64,000 nucleotides of DNA from Methanosphaera cuniculi (lineage in GTDB: Archaea > Methanobacteriota > Methanobacteria > Methanobacteriales > Methanobacteriaceae): assembly GCF_003149675.1 (NCBI RefSeq), contig NZ_LWMS01000042.1, forward strand, positions 62,001-126,000, given 5' to 3'. Shown here piece by piece: positions 61,401-64,000 of the stretch (position 1 is the first letter of the stretch; every line of letters starts with the position of its first letter). Both the position numbers and the translations under genes were made by a program. The notes under the pieces were generated by a model, which made no database searches, was not told the DNA's origin, and was given only the letters and a program-made list of their open reading frames with translations.

Positions 61401-62676
61401 TATAGGAAACAATGTAACATACAATGTATTAACAACAGGATCATTACAAGGAGATCTAGCAGTAATACAAGAAAACCAAAACAATACAATAAATAATCAA
61501 GTAAGATATAATTTTGCAAAAATAGGTTCAATAGTACTAATAAGATCACTTACAACATCAGGTGATATTAAAGCATATCATACAATAACAATAACAGCAC
61601 AAACAAACCAACAAGCAGGACATATCATATTTACAATTAATGATGAAGAAATAGGAGTAGTTGATGTTGTTAACAAAACAGCAACAATAAATTATACAAT
61701 TAAACCAACAGATGGAAACTCACTCATCATAAAAGCAACATTTGAAGATCCAAAACTTAAATATAGAGTATGGAGTAAAACAACTACAGCAGTTGTAGAG
61801 AAATTAGATTCTAAACTCTTAATGGCTAATACTACAAATGATGGTGTGAAAACGACAGCTACAACAATTATCATAGATGAAATTGGTAATATTATATATG
61901 ATGGAAATGTAACATTTACACTTGGTGATATGAACCAAACAGTTGCTATAAGTAATGGTATTGCACAAGCAACATTCGATACAAGTGCATATAAACCTGG
62001 TGAATATAATATTACAGCAACATTTAATGGAAATAACATATGTACAGTTGCAAATAATACAGCAACACTTACAATTGCACCTTATGATGTAAATGTTGTT
62101 GTAGACCCTGTAACCACTCTAAATGGAAATAAAGTACTCTTAACTGCTAATGTAACAGACATAAACGGTAATCCTGTTAATGCTGGTCGTGTAATATTTA
62201 AACTTAATGGATGTACACTAAAAGATTCAAGTGGTAACACATTAATTGCAAATGTAACTGGTGGTATTGCAACAATTGAATACCTCATGCCAGCAAGTTA
62301 CACAGCTAAAGACTACACACTTACAGCTGTAGCATCAAGTAGTACATACAACCGTACAGAAACAAACACTACACTTACAATTACCAAAACAACACCAAAA
62401 GCACAACAAGTACCTACAAGCGTTAAAAGAACAAACAATACAACAATCACACTTAAATTCACAGATGATAAAAACAATGACCTAATTGGTGAAAATAAAG
62501 TTTGTATAAAATTTAATGGAAAAACACTTATAAATACAAAAGCAACCAATGGAACAGTAAAAGTAAACCTAGATTTAACAAACTACAAAAACAAACAATA
62601 TGAACTTACAGTTATATGTGGAGAAAACAGTAGATACAACACATCTAAAAATGTAAGTACACTCATATTAGAATAA
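55459..62676 (+). CDS. Adhesin-like surface protein 1 (beta-helix plus Ig-like domains), 2405 residues
   Basis: Secreted, Asn/Thr/Ser-rich giant protein. Signal peptide 1-27 (LFVGLILLFLCISIGALSA), a Lys/Thr-rich spacer to about 85, a first beta-helix region (about 165-350) with repeated GGAIYDN and GGAI motifs like polymorphic outer membrane repeats, two Ig-like domains (about 500-690), a long parallel beta-helix region (about 695-2030) and four C-terminal Ig-like domains (2035-2405). No C-terminal membrane anchor, no pseudomurein-binding repeat. Cysteine is rare; N-glycosylation sequons abound. Probable host or microbe attachment. Internal modules of about 90 residues recur near 1117, 1269 and 1655. 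Expression may vary through the upstream G-tract. Confidence 0.9.
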   Translation: MNKNGKFLFVGLILLFLCISIGALSATDINDTTTISDNTADNTHDMISSKIVKTSQDVKTTNKNPTKKTKQADKQTKKEQRTEIYTIDNYETLKNSWNNIQENGNNETQYTINIKNGKYLFEEELEAKPSNDTRYITVNGQDMNKTILDGQNKTRLFNLNNTNQVIKFNNITFTNGHSTDGGAIYDNSITIYNNTQFINNKASNNINSTSCGGAISIRSNTSIYDSKFINNSASTITGYVRGGAIYSYSNSIIYNCDFINNSVIDLEPEHYYQSGNGGAICTGGSSSVIINITFCEFRNNKAISNISRSSKGCGGAIFNNDYNALNINNCNFFNNSGNYGGAVGLYNGANYGKISPNLIGCIFENNTAITSEPNIFKSFSGSTKLNIGSVLFMDNSEPSILEAMANGKKLPVINQKTKNITIYCLTDTDDYYGPLTNLGRGQSLQLKSSSNLINTTELKFTPENRYKLTIDTSKLPENHENITLYIENIEVAKIVWDHSNVEFNNITAKPGDKIVLNATFKTSDNKYIPDGKVAFKINGKTIGHSNIKLGTAKLNYTIPENYSAKDYILTVTYGGSNQFIEARVNSTLKLEKLATKTNLTTSIDGNTLKINVDPRDEKGNTVKTGKICVKIEGKTLQNLKINGKTQVNFTIPKSWNNRQIKVLAIYGENNNHKESRIEIKTKLILPSTKTTKTDEVINNYYVSDQTGSDTNSGTQDAPFKTIQKAIDTVNNNKQSATIYLDGNFKGVGNTNLTVPGNLHINFIGVGNSSIDGEVNYTLKEELSDGEYYWGSGIEWHPYSNGKGNWAMSITQGNGLITISNFTIKNCWNEGGASIAAYKTATVDNYGNLAVNNVSFIFNHGGVGASIRNNKGANINITDSLFESNRKGATTGNYGAGIYNNGTCLIINSTFQKNLARWGTITNDKNLTIINSTIRDNRGYDGGSSYKSGSGIAINTQNSNFFESISLSGINTIIDGCYFTNNDQIDIYGDLSQNTIINNVFDKSTGIIFNGNQSFIINITNNTIDSPVASNIYSTLSNTNPYIVTFKLLGDYKYYINSNKVLNVKGSQSRAMEFSGHDSVITNNTFTRAVTVSGNNNIISGNNITTSIDDFTIELKDYKNNTISDNYLESKILKGNSAVNYTSLTNKVENNKPEVKEIEVDDKTFYKFFDDDGNLLDSYSEIEQIQVIGSLNNKNMNFNKPISIVQKGKFTSYNVTIKTTADIELLSFNITNTNQQSILTSNNNAQVRNTYLVTDNEYTIVLNGENNTIENNTLVADILVGNEAVKTSKINNITLNVPTYKNYVLSNGNFNIYFNTDGTIKQLASEDDIHFLVNGTLTNKNMIISNNKNITITNYHNNAKLVNTTIKAEDGSTLNMSYITVENNNDKTAIQLGIGDHKINNCNITTNANFVDINDANTVEINNNNIKTTGKNNITTINIISLKQTATITYNNFTGNSQVIKTTNSQPAIIIIDHNTITTNSNKTIAIELEHQKASITYNTLNILGVNSVGFKLANTSYNSSYQDFFRYNSITINNENSTGIILANNTLSSYTTLDDNNIYVNNNNSIGIVLNNMMNSNINSNSMRIQGTESIAIVVNNSKNSNIRSNNIEVLNKNENKAPIMINNSTKTNITSCNISTTGTYSVIIDETSQNTRVINNILYSQYLGDNSVLNLNMEYNKVIDNTPESITYFYLNEATYNQYFDKNGNLLIDVPDSSLILATGNLYNKTLNINKPINIIGNTITFFNTTVNINADNTSISGITFKNYTKIMINANNCNLEIDEINITKDDSDAIITINGNNNTIRVEGEITSTATNEKSNLTVMKITGNKNNIQLEYIIRSYNYNHALGFLLDNTNNTILNHSSALWLSGLNSTGAIINNSNNNIIRPDQYDSYSTEDFQGIILNNSSYNKISGSIRAKENPASILLKLENNSNYNKIEGLTLRGDNLNTTPVQIIDSHYNKIYNNQINFKNLIGHAINITESIGNNVTYNVLTTGSLQGDLAVIQENQNNTINNQVRYNFAKIGSIVLIRSLTTSGDIKAYHTITITAQTNQQAGHIIFTINDEEIGVVDVVNKTATINYTIKPTDGNSLIIKATFEDPKLKYRVWSKTTTAVVEKLDSKLLMANTTNDGVKTTATTIIIDEIGNIIYDGNVTFTLGDMNQTVAISNGIAQATFDTSAYKPGEYNITATFNGNNICTVANNTATLTIAPYDVNVVVDPVTTLNGNKVLLTANVTDINGNPVNAGRVIFKLNGCTLKDSSGNTLIANVTGGIATIEYLMPASYTAKDYTLTAVASSSTYNRTETNTTLTITKTTPKAQQVPTSVKRTNNTTITLKFTDDKNNDLIGENKVCIKFNGKTLINTKATNGTVKVNLDLTNYKNKQYELTVICGENSRYNTSKNVSTLILE

Positions 62677-62686
62677 ATTACTTAAT

Positions 62687-62709
62687 CTCCCACTTTTTTA
62701 CTTTTTTTT
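62687..62709 (+). terminator. C-rich/T-run 3' end of adhesin 1
   Basis: CTCCCAC followed by T6, AC and T9, 10 bases after the adhesin 1 stop. Confidence 0.4.
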
Positions 62710-62772
62710 TATTTTTACTAAAACTAATTTTAACTAATATTTTCAAATATTATCACTCATACTCTAACCAAA

Positions 62773-62786
62773 GGGGGGGGGGGGGG
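62773..62786. repeat. Homopolymeric G14 tract upstream of adhesin 2
   Basis: Fourteen uninterrupted G preceded by CTAACCAAA. Ends 91 bases before the AACTATTCAT block, the same distance as the G12 tract of adhesin 1, and 227 bases before the adhesin 2 ATG. Confidence 0.9.
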
Positions 62787-62877
62787 AAATTTTAATTTGT
62801 TATACTCTTATTATTAAATGGATTGTAATTCATTCTGTAATTATCTTTATATGAACTAATTAATTAATATTTTAAGT

Positions 62878-63013
62878 AACTATTCATTCTATGTTTAGTT
62901 TTAATTAAATTTCCTTGATTTTTAACATATTTTTTTTGGGAATGATAAAAAATTTAGAGGAGAAAAATTTAATTATGATCTTTTTAATTATTTTTGGAGG
63001 AAAATGATTTTTT
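62878..63013 (+). promoter_or_regulatory. Conserved 5' leader of adhesin 2 (shared with adhesin 1)
   Basis: Second copy of the leader at 55328-55458: AACTATTCAT, ATGTTTAGTTTTAATTAA, TTTTTGGAGGAAAATG. The last 35 bases are almost identical, including the five-codon overlapping ORF (63004-63021). Differences are small indels in A- and T-runs. Confidence 0.7.
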
Positions 63014-64000
63014 ATGAATAAGAAAAGTAAATTTTTATTCTTAGGATTAACATTACTCATTTTAGTTATATCAGTAGGTGCTATTAGTGCAACTGATTCT
63101 AATAATACTCAAAGTAGTATTTCTGATAATGGATCAATTAATATAGCTCATGATATATCTAATGATAAAGTATTAAATGATAATAAATTTTCAAATACAA
63201 AAGATAATTCTAAAAATGAAAATTTAAATAAGAAAGCAATAAATAATAAACAATCTAAAAAAGCAGTAGAATCAACACAAACAGCTACTGACTATGAAAC
63301 ACTAAAAACATCATGGAACAACATAAAAACAGATGGAGACAACACAACAGACTACATAATCAATGTTAAAAATGGTAATTATAACTTTGATGAACAACTT
63401 GAAATAAATAATGAATCAAATATTAAATCTATTACAGTTAATGGAGAAGATGTTGATAAAACAATATTTGATGGACAAAATAAGACAAGATTTTTTAATA
63501 TAAATACAACAACACTAAAAATCTCATTTAATAATATAACATTTAAAGATGGATTTAATAACACTCAAGCTGGAGCTATATATGATAGATGTGATATGAA
63601 TATTAATAACTCTAAATTTATAAATAATAGAGTTTATTCAGAATCTGAAGATATATATACAGTACGAGGTGGAGCTATTTATATCTATGCTGGAAATACT
63701 ACAATTAATCATTCAAGCTTTATAAATAATACAGCAGAATCAACAACAACAGGTTATTGTACTATAAATGGTGGTGCAATTGCATATAATTCTATTTCTG
63801 GAAGATATATGTTTGTAAATATAACATTTTGTGATTTTATAAATAACTCTGTAATTGCAAATGAAAATAGTAGTTATCCTGAATATGCTGTGGGTGGAGT
63901 TTTCGCTACTAGTGATGGAAGGACTGCAAAAATTGGTGGTTTAAATGCTACAAATTGTAATTTTATTGGTAATCATGCAAATGTAGGTTCTGTTGGAAGT
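63014..64000 (+). CDS. Adhesin-like surface protein 2 (5' part, runs off the window)
   Basis: At least 329 residues, open to the window end. Signal peptide MNKKSKFLFLGLTLLILVIS then VGAISATDSN, a Lys/Asn-rich spacer, and a domain parallel to adhesin 1: DYETLKTSWNNI followed by ITVNGEDVDKTIFDGQNKTR, then beta-helix repeats with AGAIYDR, RGGAIYIY and NGGAI. It is a tandem paralogue with a diverged beta-helix. Same leader and G-tract arrangement as adhesin 1. Start chosen by the shared N-terminus MNK-K/N-GK/SKFLF and GGAGG 13 bases upstream. Confidence 0.9.
   Translation, partial: MNKKSKFLFLGLTLLILVISVGAISATDSNNTQSSISDNGSINIAHDISNDKVLNDNKFSNTKDNSKNENLNKKAINNKQSKKAVESTQTATDYETLKTSWNNIKTDGDNTTDYIINVKNGNYNFDEQLEINNESNIKSITVNGEDVDKTIFDGQNKTRFFNINTTTLKISFNNITFKDGFNNTQAGAIYDRCDMNINNSKFINNRVYSESEDIYTVRGGAIYIYAGNTTINHSSFINNTAESTTTGYCTINGGAIAYNSISGRYMFVNITFCDFINNSVIANENSSYPEYAVGGVFATSDGRTAKIGGLNATNCNFIGNHANVGSVGS

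Larger units (their letters stand above)
62677..63013. other. Upstream region of adhesin 2, 337 bases
   Basis: Contains the C-rich/T-run end of adhesin 1, the G14 tract, and the repeated 130-base leader. Confidence 0.7.

Noticed and set aside
63379-63564. Minus-strand ORF inside adhesin 2
   Set aside because: Antisense to a clearly coding beta-helix domain homologous to adhesin 1.

Overview
The window is a very AT-rich stretch of archaeal chromosome. A methanogen of the order Methanobacteriales, most likely the genus Methanosphaera, is the best fit. Sequence support: a formylmethanofuran:tetrahydromethanopterin formyltransferase, a group II chaperonin (thermosome), archaeal two-subunit primase, Hel308, the archaeal GHMP-type shikimate kinase, the archaeal aminosugar-type route into the shikimate pathway, an archaeal-type S17e ribosomal protein, and giant Asn/Thr-rich adhesin-like proteins with a cleavable signal. 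The species name is an inference. I saw no rRNA, no convincing tRNA, no CRISPR array and no insertion sequence.

Layout. 1-2051: mevalonate-pathway entry (HMG-CoA synthase 3' part, thiolase) for ether lipids. 2486-9330 (minus strand): an unknown protein, the thermosome, a 1087-residue coiled-coil protein with a C-terminal winged-helix-like end, and a PAP2 phosphatase. 9511-13664 (minus): compact lysC-dapA-dapB-asd operon. 14144-15727 (minus): shikimate kinase, chorismate mutase, S17e. 16038-24406: thioredoxin-like protein, cbiD, a glycosyltransferase, hel308 and small conserved genes, then the tRNA t6A enzyme Sua5 and a CDP-alcohol phosphotransferase. 24685-28897: DUF357, a flavoprotein, a frameshifted methyltransferase, then the two archaeal early shikimate-pathway enzymes. 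28898-29807 is a 910-base region with no long ORF; it holds a 26-codon ORF for a small membrane peptide behind a near-perfect ribosome binding site. 29808-40880: RNA ligase-like ThpR, UbiX, CbiT, CCA-adding enzyme, primase PriL-PriS, MetRS, DUF530, a double-HTH regulator and a MraY-like glycosyl-phosphotransferase. 40971-47377: two pilin-like proteins, an MnmC-like methyltransferase, a degenerate Nudix protein and an ExoD-like membrane protein. 47643-51689 (minus): PdxS, and a HAD / formyltransferase / PfkB-kinase trio. 51950-64000: surface region with a DUF1616 protein, a sugar epimerase, a flippase and two tandem giant adhesin-like proteins.

The most interesting structure is at the right end. 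Each of the two adhesin genes is preceded by a long uninterrupted G-tract (G12 and G14), which is very unlikely by chance in this AT-rich DNA. Both tracts end exactly 91 bases before the same conserved 130-base leader. This looks like a contingency (slipped-strand) locus controlling surface proteins in an archaeon. Other points: two genes (CCA-adding enzyme and PAP2) lack any ATG, GTG or TTG start in a position that would keep their conserved N-termini; a Nudix protein has lost all its catalytic glutamates; and many 3' ends carry a C-rich block followed by a T-run rather than a stem-loop.
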